NCBI GenBank assembly: GCA_018857735.1
Contig: JABMCL010001864.1
Coordinates: forward strand, 107,501-171,500
DNA from: Alviniconcha marisindica
Taxonomy: Eukaryota; Mollusca; Gastropoda; Provannidae
Direction of reading: 5' to 3'
Length of the DNA stretch: 64,000 nucleotides
In this document: one piece after another, positions 1 to 32,535 of the stretch
Layout: each line of letters opens with the position of its first letter
How positions within the stretch are numbered: position 1 is the stretch's first letter
Notes under the pieces: generated by a model
The model's input: only the letters and a program-made list of their open reading frames with translations
What the model was told of the DNA's origin: nothing
The model's database searches: none
Position numbers and translations under genes: made by a program

Positions 1-236
1 CACATGCCCTTTTTGACACTTCTTTAAATTCATCTTTCATTTGACCATGAGTGACTGTCTCTTTATTCTTGACACATGCTGCCTTTTCCTTACAGTTTTA
101 TTTATCTTGTCCAGCATATAAATATATATATCATATGAAGTCTGTTGGTTATTCCTGTCCAATCTTGTACAGAGGTCACCATATGACTAGGAATCGCATG
201 ATTATGATATCTCCCTCTTCATCCCACCCCCACTCA

Positions 237-238
<2 letters not shown>

Positions 239-292
<54 letters not shown>
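239..292. repeat. (AC)n microsatellite
   Basis: This is an essentially pure AC dinucleotide run. Apparent Thr/His open frames across it are artefacts of the repeat. Confidence 0.95.
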
Positions 293-295
<3 letters not shown>

Positions 296-665
296 AAAAA
301 AAACAACCCAGAATGACTCCATGAATCCTTGCCCCACCCCAACCCCACCCCCATTTAATTTTTTTTTTTAAATACATTTGATTTATTTGCATAAGAACTG
401 TGATTCTTTCTGCAAAAATACAGGGCCAATTTCATTTTCAGAATTTGATTTATCAAATGGACATGATCAACGGCAAGGATATTGACTATGTGTTGGAGTG
501 AGGGTCAGTCAGTCAGTGTCAGAATGTAGATGGGGTGGTGGGGGTTCAAGAGAGAAAAGTCTTAAGCTAGGATTAGAAAGAAGACGCTATCCAACTCCAT
601 GCAGATGTTAAAATTTCAACAATAGTTTCAAACTTTCCATTCTCGGCGTAAGTGCCATTCATCGG

Positions 666-666
<1 letters not shown>

Positions 667-764
<98 letters not shown>

Positions 765-784
765 ACACACACACACACACACAC
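667..784. repeat. (AC)n microsatellite, interrupted
   Basis: This is an AC dinucleotide tract of roughly 118 bp with two short interruptions near 720 and 763. The Cys/Val-rich frame on the opposite strand is an artefact of the repeat. Confidence 0.95.
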
Positions 785-1889
785 AAACATCATAGTTTAT
801 ATGACAAACGGAGTAAGTACTAAAAACCCTGGAGGCCATCATAAAACAAGACAAGACGAACATCTGGAGAAAAATCGATACAGGAAGCATCACACTGCGA
901 TCACAAGATCTTCGCAGTGAGTATAGATTACCTGGCAGCATAAATGTAACACTAACAGTGTTCATCTGAAAATGAAGTACATAATACAGCAGTAAAATGT
1001 TCGTTATTATAATATTTCTCATAATACACGTAGCAGAAGCTATTATTGTAGAATATACGATAATATTATAGATCGTGTGTATGCACATACCTTCTTTATG
1101 TCTATGTTTAGAAATGCAGTTGTGCTGTGTTTACAATCTGTCGGAAGTTTCTCCTTGGTAAGAAGATAAAATAAATCTAGCCACTAATCTAAAAATACAT
1201 CCTTAGCTTGTGCAGCTGGGCCCTTCCCTTTCATTTTCAGTATCTGTCAGTTGATCTTGGTCGTTACGTCGACTTGGGCCATGTCCTGGCATAAATGTCG
1301 AGTTATAAATAATGTCGACAGTTAAAAATGTCGACAGTTATAAAAAAAAAAGAAGTTACTCGCCGAAAAGTTGGGGATGCAGTTTTCGTGCAGTTCCCCC
1401 CCCCCCCCCCCCTTTTATACAGGGAGGTTAGGGTTAGGGTTGAGTGTATTGTGAAAGGACTGTTGATGTTGATGGCATTTACTAATATCGCGCTATTATC
1501 CGCTTTCGAACAGACTCGCGTACTGCGCTCTTGTCGCATACGACTCTAACTGAGTGACTGTAGCTTTTTACAGCGCGCTTGTAATTGTTACTGTTGTAAA
1601 ATTGAATGTCTTCTTCTGGTCCGTTCTTCTGGTTCTTTTTCCCATCTTTCTTCTACGTACGTGTCAGTATCAGTTAGATGAAATACTTTCTTTTCACATT
1701 GATGATGATAAAAAAAAAATCGAAACGTTGTAGTGTCACTGTCAGCGTGTACTAGTCAGTCAGAGTGCGTGGCGGCGTGCGTGCGTAACGTGTGCCGTTT
1801 GTGTGTGTGTCCGTTACCAGTCCGCTTCTTTTCGTTCATTAAAAAATTAAATTAAAAAAATTGATGCAAGAATGACTGCTAGCGTTTTA

Positions 1890-2003
1890 AAACAAGATCC
1901 AAACACAAAAGAACCCTATTTATTAGGCCAAAAATGAGCAGAATATGTTTTTGGCCTAATAAATAGTGTTCTTTTGAACCCGTTATGTGTTTGGATCTTT
2001 TTT
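1890..2003. mobile_element. MITE-like inverted-repeat element
   Basis: The left arm (about 1895-1936, beginning 'aagatccaaacaca') is repeated in inverted orientation in the right arm (about 1949-1999, ending 'tgtgtttggatctt'). A central inverted pair also reads 'attaggccaaaaa' and 'tttttggcctaat'. The unit can fold into one long imperfect hairpin. It contains no coding capacity. A foldback or miniature inverted-repeat transposable element is the simplest reading. A clear target-site duplication was not seen. Confidence 0.55.
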
Positions 2004-2378
2004 GTTCTTAGTTACAGCTGGGCCCTTTCAAGTTGCCCGCAGCTACTATAGAGTCAACAGGTTCTCTCTTTTTTTTTTTTTTTTAGTAAGCTAGAGGGTT
2101 TGAAAAGATTGATGAACTGCACTTTTTCCTCTTCTTTTTTTTAAAGCTTATATATATAAGCATATATGCTGTATTGTCTTTTGGCCATACAGTTTTAACA
2201 AACAAGTACTATGACAACATATGTGACAGGGTTTTCCTGATGTGATGTGTAACATGTCGTTATTCAGACAGTAAGTGCTGTGATTAATTTTTTGTTTGTT
2301 TGTTGCTGTGTCACCTGTGCAATATAAGTGTTATTACAGTAAATGTACTGTTCAGCTTAACTTATGAAACTGTTGCAG

Positions 2379-5068
2379 CCCTGGTCCTGATCAACAGGAA
2401 CTGAGCAGGGGCAGTGACTCTGACCCCAGCACAAGGTCAGACAGTCCTAACCTGCTGGTTCTATTCAACGGGGAGATGCCCTCAGTTTCACAGACGCAAC
2501 AGTAGACAGCCAATCACTATCATTCTCAACCAGCACAGCCTACACCACCACTGTCAGCTCCTGCCTCCAGTCACTATCATTCTCAACCAGCACAGCCTAC
2601 ACCACCATGATCCACTCCTGCCACCTATCACTCTCATTCTCAACCACTGTCAGCTCCTGCACCACCACTGTCAGCTCCTGAACCACCACTGTCAGCTCCC
2701 TTCCAGCCAGACCTCTACAGCAGAGCGCCTCACCACAGCACATTGCAGTACCAAGAACAGTTCCAACCACTGCCACCAATTTATAGCCCAGTACATCGCC
2801 CACCCAGTCTGCCTCCTCACTGACTAGCCTTCACTAACACCTCCAAGAAACCCATCTACCACTGTAACCAGTAAGGGCATTACAATGTCCACATCAATAA
2901 GAGTGTTCACAGGCTTTCAAATTAGAGGGGCAAAGCCCACATGACTCATGTGCCTGTAATTTATGAGTGACTTTCATCTTGAAAGGTCAAGGTCATACCC
3001 AGGCCTTCATGAAAGTGTAGTTTTGTGTGAAGTTTTATGTTGGTTAAAAAAATAATCTATGTAATTATGTCTGCTCATGTTTGTATACACTAAAATCATG
3101 ACTTGGAACTATTAATGTATCAATTTTTGTGCTTGTATTGCATCAACTTTGGGGGGAAATGCAACTTTTGCTGCAGAAAAAAGCACATTTCCCACATTTT
3201 GACCAACTGACCATGGTCATCCAATCCTACTTGGTTAGGAAGGCAGTTGATCCTAGTATCTATCTGGTAAGCTTTGGGTGCAAGCTAGCTCAACCTTTTC
3301 AGCAAGTGATTTTAGTCAAAACTGGCAATTTTTGACTTTCATTACTCCTGTCACAAGGGGAGATCACCTAAAACTATACATGGATGAACACATATTATCC
3401 TTGGGCAAGTTTACAGGTTTCTGCTGTTGATACTCTCTGAGAAAAGTCCAGAGTTAAAGTTTTCGACATACATATGGGCTATTTTGTATTTATTTGTTAC
3501 AGGTATGTTTGAACGCAGCTTGGAGAAGATGTTTGATTTGATGGAGGACACAAGCTTTACACACTCCTCCAAGAAAGGGAGGATGGGGCAGGTGCCGATA
3601 GGTTTGGGAGGCGGCTTAAAGCAGAACTGCGTGGGGAGCTTGAATGGCCCCTCCAAATGCCTGAAGATGCCAAGAGATTGGAGGAGATTTTGTCTTGGGA
3701 TGAAGGCAAAAGGAAAGTCATGGTAAGCTGTTGGAAGTTTGTACAAGATACTGTCACAAAATACATGCATGGTACAGAAATAGGGAGGGGTGTGTGTTAA
3801 CAACAACACAAAAAGTCCAAAGACTTGCCAGGACAGATATAGTTCCCCAACTTGCTATGTTCAAGAACTGTTACTTGGTACCTCTGATATTCTCGAGGAG
3901 ATTGATTATTGATGAAGAGTAGGAAATTTCATTATTTAATCATTTGTACATCACATTTATTTCACGTTTGCAAACTTGACTAGTCATTAACAATGTGGAG
4001 AAAATGGCTACACCAGTTAGCAGCTGATCTTCCACATTCATATGAATGTGTGCACTTACCACATTTTTATGTTGCAGATTTTTTAATGCTCATGAAAGAG
4101 CAGAGTTGTAACTAGGATTTAAAAACAACTACTATTTAATTATTATGTTTGTTGGGTCTAGGTTCCTTTTTCAGTGGTTTGTAGGTTCCTTTTTGTGTGG
4201 TGGATAGGAATGAAAATAATGAAAACATTGCTTATGGTGTACTGCTATTACAGGTTTGCTCAGTACATGTATCTTTCTGTGAACAGGTCTTGTATCTTGC
4301 ATCAATTGGAGGGTGGAAGGCAAAGCCCCACGTCATGACCATCCTCGGCACCCTTTGGGCGATGCCTTTCGCCTGTCAGTATAACTTCTGTGGCTAAAGA
4401 GCAAGAGGGCCTTCATGGACTTCAAGTGCCTGTTGAAAACCGTCCAGGGTAAGCTTTGTTTTCCTCATGTTAGAACGGTAGTGGATGTGTGCTTGCTGTA
4501 GCTGAAATGGTAGAACTCTCACTGATCATTCTTTCATGACAACACATCACAAGGGAGAGCATAACTTTTCACCTATGTGCCAGGCACCCTTTGAAATTAG
4601 CTAAATCGTGCTGTAGGTTCTATTGCATAGATTGTTTTCAAAAACTACCAGTACAGGACAGACTGTAAAGATATTTGGGATGAATATGCCAGGAAGGCAG
4701 ACACAAGTTTATGACATTATCTTATCTGTCAAAGGTTATGTTCACACCATATATTTGCGCATGGGAAGCAACACTCCAGTGTCTTGTTGTAGCATGTATT
4801 TTTGAAAGTGGGAGTATATTAAAGTGGCTTGTCATCATGTTCTTTCTTCCCCATACCTGCAGATTTTCCAGTATTTGAACTGCTGGATTTTCAACATTTA
4901 AAGTTGTTTGTGTGTGTATCTGCAGATGCAGTGAGGAGGCTGCATCCAGGTGCCGCTGACTCGGAAATGAGAGAGGTGGTAACAACCTGGCTGACAGGCA
5001 GCAGGGACAACGGGAAGAGGGAGAGAGAGGAAGCAAAAAGGGCTAGACAGGCAAAAGATAGAGTCTAA
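2379..5068 (+). pseudogene. DUF4806-domain protein gene copy, broken
   Basis: Several exon-like blocks on the plus strand read together as a DUF4806-type protein, an animal family of unknown function whose domain ends in a basic tail. Block 1 (2379-2823, after a 'gttgcag' acceptor) is a Pro/Ser/Gln/His-rich linker but has in-frame stops, for example the TAG near 2502. Block 2 (about 3530-3722) encodes 'EWPLQMPEDAKRLEEIL' and ends at a GTAAGC donor. Block 3 (4287-4448) encodes 'VLYLASIGGW' and 'ACQYNFCG', then loses one base and resumes as 'LKSKRAFMDFKCLLKTVQ'. Block 4 (about 4926-5068, after 'tctgcag') encodes 'DAVRRLHPGAADSEMREV' and a Lys/Arg-rich tail to a TAA stop. Block 3 is one base short for its splice phases, and block 2 has an upstream in-frame stop. 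This is therefore most likely a pseudogene, although assembly errors could mimic that. Confidence 0.6.
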
Positions 5069-5284
5069 GATTTTTTTAACCTTCTGTCTCAGAATATGTA
5101 TTGTCTTTTACAGTGCTCCCTATAATGCACAACTGTGGGTCTATTATGTACAGATTTGAATTCTGACGAACAGGTTAGAGATCCATGCGTCATCTTGACA
5201 CACGCATATTTTCGAAATGATCAAGATAGTCGATGGTCATTTAGTGCATCAACGGTTGCTACTGAATATTCATATAGGCTACTT

Positions 5285-5630
5285 CAGTGTTGTGACCCCC
5301 AGTTTAGGCTCTGTGTGTGTGTGTGTGTGTGGGGGGGGGGACGTGATCTCCCACCTTTGTCAGATATTTTTCTTTCCGTTATACATTTGAAAGTATGAAC
5401 ACTTCTAAAATGACCCAAATTGAAAGGACTGTGAAAAAAGTTTTTTTATGTATTTTTTAGGCTGTGACTGTTGGGGGTGGGGGGGGGGGAGGGGATGTGA
5501 TCTCCCACCTTTGCCAGATTTTTTTTCCTTCTGTTATACATTTGAAAGAATGAACACTTCTAAAATGTCTCAAATTCAAAGGACTGGGGAAAAAGTATAT
5601 ATATTTTTTTTAATGTATCATGTACTAAAT
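5285..5630. repeat. Tandem duplication, about 175-bp unit
   Basis: Two adjacent copies share 'gtgatctcccacctttg', 'gttatacatttgaaag' and 'gaacacttctaaaatg'. They lie at about 5300-5450 and 5475-5625, and each is preceded by a G-rich run. No coding function was seen. Confidence 0.75.
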
Positions 5631-7055
5631 GACTGTAAATGTGAAGATAGTAATGATGGAGCATTTGTGGTGTGATCTTGTTAATTAAAAAAACGGTTGC
5701 TACTGAATATGCTTTTTCTGAGTTTTCTTCCAACCTATCTTGGTAATTGGTCTTGTATTTCCTTCTTTCTTTCTTTCTTTTGAGCACCTTTCTTTAGCAA
5801 TTTAGTGTCAGATTTTATTATAAACTAACATATAAGATCAATGTTCTCTAGAGCAGTTCAGCAATTTACTTTAGCATGTGTTCAGCAATCCAGTGTTTTA
5901 GTGTTGGTTTATCATTAAAACAGTATTGTGAACATGCTAAAATCTAATGGTCCACATTAGAAAAATAAATGCCCTTTTATTAATTTGTACCAATAAATAA
6001 GAGGTAAAATGGGGTCTCAAATCAATGCCATGAAGTGAAACTGACATGAATTTATGCAGAGATTTGCGCAGTCTCTAGAAAGTTATACAGTACTGTTGAT
6101 CTTTAAAAACATGTACCCACAACAGAACATCAGGCATGCATCACAGAAATACACTGAACATCCGTGGAATACATCCAAGAAATGTGGGATTAAACCAGGA
6201 TTTACATGAGAGCCATCTGGGAAACATCTGGCATACATGTGGAATCCATATGGGAAGTATATTGGATCCACATGGGAAACATGTGTAATGTATTTGCGAA
6301 AGACATGGGTCCCATATTGAATCCCAAATCCCATATGGGACCTATTCTAAACCCATTTTCATTCCCTATGTGGATCCCATGTGTTTATTCCATATGTGGC
6401 CCATATTCCAGCACACATAGATCCCATATGGGACCTATGTACATATGTTGTCTGGGATTTGCTGATAGCTAAGTAGATAAAATTTTACTCCAATCATCAA
6501 TTGTCAGTGTATTATTTGTCTCTCCATTGCCTGAAAAGGGGCATATCCTGAAAATGTGCACATCTTTTGTACTATCTGATTAAAATATGTGTTCTTTTTC
6601 AACATTATGTGTACTTTTAGCTAGAAAATACAGTTTGCAGTTTTACCTTCCCCGACACCCATGTGACCTTGAAATTAGGTACCAGCACTGAAAACAAAAG
6701 TGTGAAGCTCACTGGCAAAAAGTGTGCAATATTTTACATAATCTCAGAGAAAAAGCCAGCATAAAGGTATATGCCAGAAAGGGCTTCACAGCTGGATGAC
6801 CACTCACCTACATGATTCTGCATGTGAATCAGGAAGCAGAAATGTTCTAAAAGAGAAACCCAGCCTTTCTAGAGAGTATGTCTGATCAATATTGACAATA
6901 AGTAAACTTGCTGCTGGTTCAATGGGCCACAGTGGCAGAATTTGCTTCCAGTTCCAGTTCTACACTCCAAACTCTTTAGAGATGACAGGCAAGAGTAAAC
7001 AAAGAATGCATGGCTGATGACTGATGGCACCATAACTAAATGAATTTCTGTGACT
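5631..7055. other. Non-genic stretch
   Basis: No supported gene was found. The stretch contains AT-rich sequence, a cluster of short palindromic 'CATATGGGA/TCCCATATG' motifs at about 6190-6450 (listed separately), and unremarkable unique sequence. Confidence 0.55.
6190..6450. repeat. Cluster of degenerate palindromic 'cccatatggga' motifs
   Basis: About a dozen variants of an 11-bp word occur here. The forms are 'atgtggaatcc' and 'catatgggaag' in the first half and 'atcccatatggga' in the second half. The two halves are largely inverted relative to each other, so the block could form many alternative hairpins. The centre of symmetry is near 6310-6330. It does not code for protein. Confidence 0.6.
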
Positions 7056-7059
7056 TAAT

Positions 7060-7610
7060 AATAATAATGTACATTTATTATGCGCTCATCAACGCCCCGA
7101 GCGCTCACATGAAACATATTGACCTAAATATGATATTCTATACACATGTAGAGCATAGTCCTACCAAAATAATTTACATAAAATATCATACACAAAAAAA
7201 TAAATTAAAAAAAAAGCACTACAAATGTAGTAGAAATTGGGTTCTGATATTAGGATGGAAATACTCGGAGAAGAGGAAGGTTTTCAGTTTGGCTTTAAAA
7301 GACGACAGGGTTGAGCAGTGTCTAAGACCTTGTGGGAGTGAATTCCAAATGTGGGGTCCAAAGCAAGAGAAGGTGCGACAGCCATAAGTCTTGCGTTTGT
7401 ATTGTTGGATTTCCAGCATGCGGGTGTCAAAAGAAGAGCGTAGTGTATGAGACGGAGTGTAGACATGCAGCTGTTTAGAGAGGTTGAGCATTGGCACCTT
7501 CAAAGAGGTGTGCAGCGAAATGGACAAGGAAATAATGCAACCGGGTAAAAGCAGCAGCTTGTATGTTAAGTAATTTGATGGTAAGCAGACCAATACGATT
7601 TATAAAGACA
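7060..7610 (-). mobile_element. 5'-truncated L2/CR1-like LINE, 3' end only
   Basis: This minus-strand fragment matches the 3' end of the longer LINE at 17.93-20.94 kb. It encodes the terminal part of the reverse-transcriptase ORF, including 'FGPHIWNSLPQGLRHC' and 'SSFKAKLKTFLF', followed by a shared 3' UTR that ends in short (TTA)n repeats at about 7060-7075. The same 'tatgatattctatacacatg' stretch occurs in both copies. Extreme 5' truncation is typical of target-primed LINE insertion. The fragment is not functional. Confidence 0.75.
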
Positions 7611-7619
7611 TACACAAAC

Positions 7620-8789
7620 AAAGAACATGAGTATCAAATCAAATTTATTATCAAATCAAAAGTTTAAAGTAAATCTCCCAAACAGAAATGTTTAAACTTC
7701 CTTGAGTCCAAAACTCCCAAACAACACTAAAACGTATCAAACTTGAAACATCCAACTCATTGCTAAACGTTACATGCTCTAACTCCTTTCTGTCGGGAAA
7801 CAGTTCATCACAATCAGTATTATAAATGTACAATGTAAAACACAGAAAATCAAGTCAAGGTCCACACATCAGCCCAAAAAGGGCAGTACCGCCTGTTAAT
7901 GCAGCAGGAACCAAACCATTTCTTAAAAAAGCAAAAAAAGCACCCATGTACCTTCAACAACAATGGCTCCCAGGTTTTGAAAAAAAGATCAAAACACAGA
8001 AAAGGTTGAAAGGCCAACCCAAGGCAAATTCCTCTTGAAAAAAAAGCAGTTTTTGTTTGTTTGTTTTTTTCCTCTTTTTTTTTTGCCTTTTCATTTCCTC
8101 CATTGTTTTTGTATCTTAACTGCTTTTTCAGTGCCTAGCAGAAGCAATCAATTTTGAAACTTTGCACAGTTATGTACTGTCCTATCCAAAAATTGTGTAA
8201 ATGGGGGTGAAGGGGTGGGGGTGGGGTGGGGGGAGAAGCTTTTTAACCTTTTCTGTGTTTTTCTCTTCTTTTCCTAAAAGATCCAGCAACACATGTTGAT
8301 GGAATAACGACTGGGTCTGGTGGTAAATGGCACATGACAGTTTACAGAGTCTCTGTTTTGTTGTCCGTCTCTGCTTTTTCTCAGCACACATGAGAATCTT
8401 CATGGACAGCCCTGCTCATAGCTACTCTGAAATTTTAAACTACATCTCCATCCCCCACCCTCTAAGGCATTAACAACAACAAAGAAATTAGTTCTAGTTC
8501 TTGAATTTTAACATCCGTTAAACTGTAAAGTCATCTGAAGATGAATCACAAATTCAAAATTCTTTGATATTTTAAGGTCAAAACATCTGTGTGGTTGTAC
8601 CCACATGTGCATAATAGGAAAACTGTGTGTGCTTCTTTAAATTTATTCATATGTGCATATTTTTCCAGTCTGTATTTTTATTTATCTGTCCATATTGTGT
8701 AGGTCTATATATAGTTACCCTGCACACCCATGCACATTCTTGGAAATTCTGGGACAGGTGGGGGTTGGGGGATGCCTGTGGTTGTACTG
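7620..8789. other. Non-genic stretch
   Basis: This is AT-rich sequence with poly-A and poly-T runs and a G-rich run near 8200-8235. Short open frames are present, but none has recognisable homology, splice signals or a plausible composition. Confidence 0.5.
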
Positions 8790-9268
8790 CGTAAATGTGT
8801 TTGTAGTTTTAACTCATGAGAGCATTATGTCCTCTTGGCACCACCAGCATGCATTATTTTGTGTGGAAGTTTTTACAAACAAAACCAATGTACATGCACA
8901 CAAAGTTAACTGGAAAGAAAAAAAAGCAAAGATTTTTTTTTTTTTATGTATAAGAAACATAAGTTACTATCCCACACAAATAAATCTGTTCCATGGCACT
9001 TTTTTTCTCTCTCAAACATCTTAGTGTAAATGTGTTTGTAGTTTTAACTCGTGAGAGCATTATGTCCTCTTGGCACCACTTGCATGCATTATTTTGTGTG
9101 GAAGTTTTTACAAACAAAACCAATGTACATGCACACAAAGTTAACTGGAAAAGAAAAGAAAAAAGGCAAAGAAAAAAAAGAGTAAAAATTATGAGCAACA
9201 TAACAGTTACTATCCCACACAAACAAATCTGTTCCATGGCACTTTTTTCTCTCTCAAACATCTTAGTG
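8790..9268. repeat. Tandem duplication, about 235-bp unit, two copies
   Basis: Copy 1 (about 8790-9022) and copy 2 (about 9024-9268) share nearly all their sequence. The shared part includes 'gcattatgtcctcttggcac', 'aaccaatgtacatgcacaca' and 'aatctgttccatggcac'. They differ mainly in the poly-A tract. The duplication is recent and non-coding. Confidence 0.9.
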
Positions 9269-10640
9269 TATGTTTCAGTCTGTGAACACAACATTATGAA
9301 AAATATCTGAATCTTTAGTGAGCTCCTCAGTCTCACCTGAAACATTGTACCTATTCCCAGCCACTGTAGGTTAAAAGTACAACACATGCATGGGAATGTG
9401 CACACACACACACATAAACACGCAATGTGTGCATGCATACTCTGGCAACAGATTTTATATGCCTTATAAATATGTACCCTCTAGTGGACACACACACACA
9501 CACATATATTTATGAATAAATATGTACCCTCTAGTGGACACACACACAAAGCATGCATGCATGCATGCATGCACACACATCACACTTATTCGAATCAACT
9601 CAGCTCTTCATCAAAAGACTATTGCTTATGTCAGGAAATCCTGAAATATTAATGCCATGTCAGCTCAAATGGCATCAGCAGATCCTGAGAAAGTCCAGGA
9701 ACGTTCAGCACCTGAAAACGGCAATATGACAAATTTACAGTTGTAGTAAGGGTCACAATTTAATGTGTATCATTGCAGGCCCCTAAGCACACACTTTTGT
9801 CAAATTAAAAACTAAACTTAAACTAGCCTCACACAGGAAGTGAATTGTTAATTGGAATTATATAGAGTGTAATGACAGAAAGGAGAATCTACAGGAGCAT
9901 CAGTGCATATGCCAAGACTGGTCAGAAATAAAAGCTTTGAGTAGTCATCAGACTTACATACATAGAGAGGGATACTTATAAGAATCCTTTAGAGTAAAAC
10001 AAATGCAGGGCATGTAACTTCTCCATCCTGTCATTAGACTCTAAATAATACCAGTCAAATGTCCCCTTCCTATGCAAGGCTGGTAAAAATTTTAGAAATT
10101 AGTTGTCATCCAATTCTAGTCATATTAAGTCATTTGAAACTTTACAGCACCTAGTGACTACAAAGAAACAAACGTGAATAGAGAGGTAACCAACTTTATT
10201 AATGACCTGTCCTGGTATATCCTTGTATGTGCTGATACTCACGTAACTTGCATGATTTCATATGACAAAAATCACATAAGAAATAACTGAACTGTCTTGC
10301 CAATAGCACCAGGAATATTTTTCTCACATTTTAACTTGCCATCCTCTTTTCCAGCTTTGTCTCTATTTTTTTATTTAAAAAATTTAATCTCCCCGTTTTA
10401 GTCACCCCAGAAAAAGTAGAGGTTAAAATCCATGTTTTACCCGTCTCACCACTGGCCACTGGCTACAGGGGGGTACTATGCTATTGTTTTGTTACCGTGA
10501 TACTATTGTCTAATGTTATCAATGACACACCAACACAAATCGGCCTCAAGCTGCAAATGTTATCTTTCAGGTGAAAATGTAGCAGATGTGAACATTCTTG
10601 TATTTGACACAGCAGTTTCCTGCATTACGTAAATGAAGCT
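9269..10640. other. Non-genic stretch downstream of gene A
   Basis: No gene is supported. A short duplication of 'aaatatgtaccctctagtgg' occurs around 9470-9540 next to AC and ATGC dinucleotide/tetranucleotide repeats. The remainder looks like unique intergenic DNA. A terminal exon of gene A was searched for on the minus strand here, and none was convincing. Confidence 0.5.
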
Positions 10641-10840
10641 GTACTTCTGGTGGAGTTTATGTACCTTTATTTACTTGCATGCCAGGTGAGAGGTACTGTA
10701 GACCACTCAGGTCTTTGCTGTTGTGTTGGTGTGACATCTTTTGCGTGCTAATTAACTCCCTTGTTTGTTGATTTGGCATCATGTAAGGTAAGTAAGTAAG
10801 TAACTTGGTGTTTTGCGCCCAGTCAACCATTACAGTTATC

Positions 10841-10850
<10 letters not shown>
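10615..10850. repeat. Dispersed repeats (one family also near 57.5 kb, one near 50.26 kb)
   Basis: About 10640-10770 resembles 57490-57630, sharing 'tggtggagtttatgt', 'acttgcatgcc', 'ggtgagag' and 'ttaactccctt'. About 10793-10845 carries 'taacttggtgttttgcgccc' plus 'agtcaaccattacagtta'. That pair recurs at 50258-50312 and, in reverse orientation, near 42432-42462, and looks like the body of a molluscan SINE. A minus-strand AATAAA at 10666-10671 lies inside this block and could serve as a polyadenylation signal for gene A. Confidence 0.6.

Positions 10851-32535
<21,685 letters not shown>

Larger units (their letters stand above)
1..2365. other. Non-genic, repeat-rich stretch
   Basis: No credible coding exon was seen in this stretch. 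It holds two long (AC)n microsatellites (239-292 and 667-784), a run of C at about 1397-1413, a short copy of the TTAGGG telomere-type motif near 1424-1441 that is too short to mean anything, small near-repeats of 'aatgtcgacagtta' at 1310-1340, and an inverted-repeat element at about 1890-2003 that is listed separately. Open frames here are explained by the simple repeats. Confidence 0.6.

Noticed and set aside
1424..1441. TTAGGG-type telomere motif
   Set aside because: Only about two and a half units are present, which is too short for a telomeric or interstitial telomere array.
10370..10560. Candidate last exons for gene A
   Set aside because: Frames after plausible acceptors either stop at once or show no similarity to the C-terminus of gene B.
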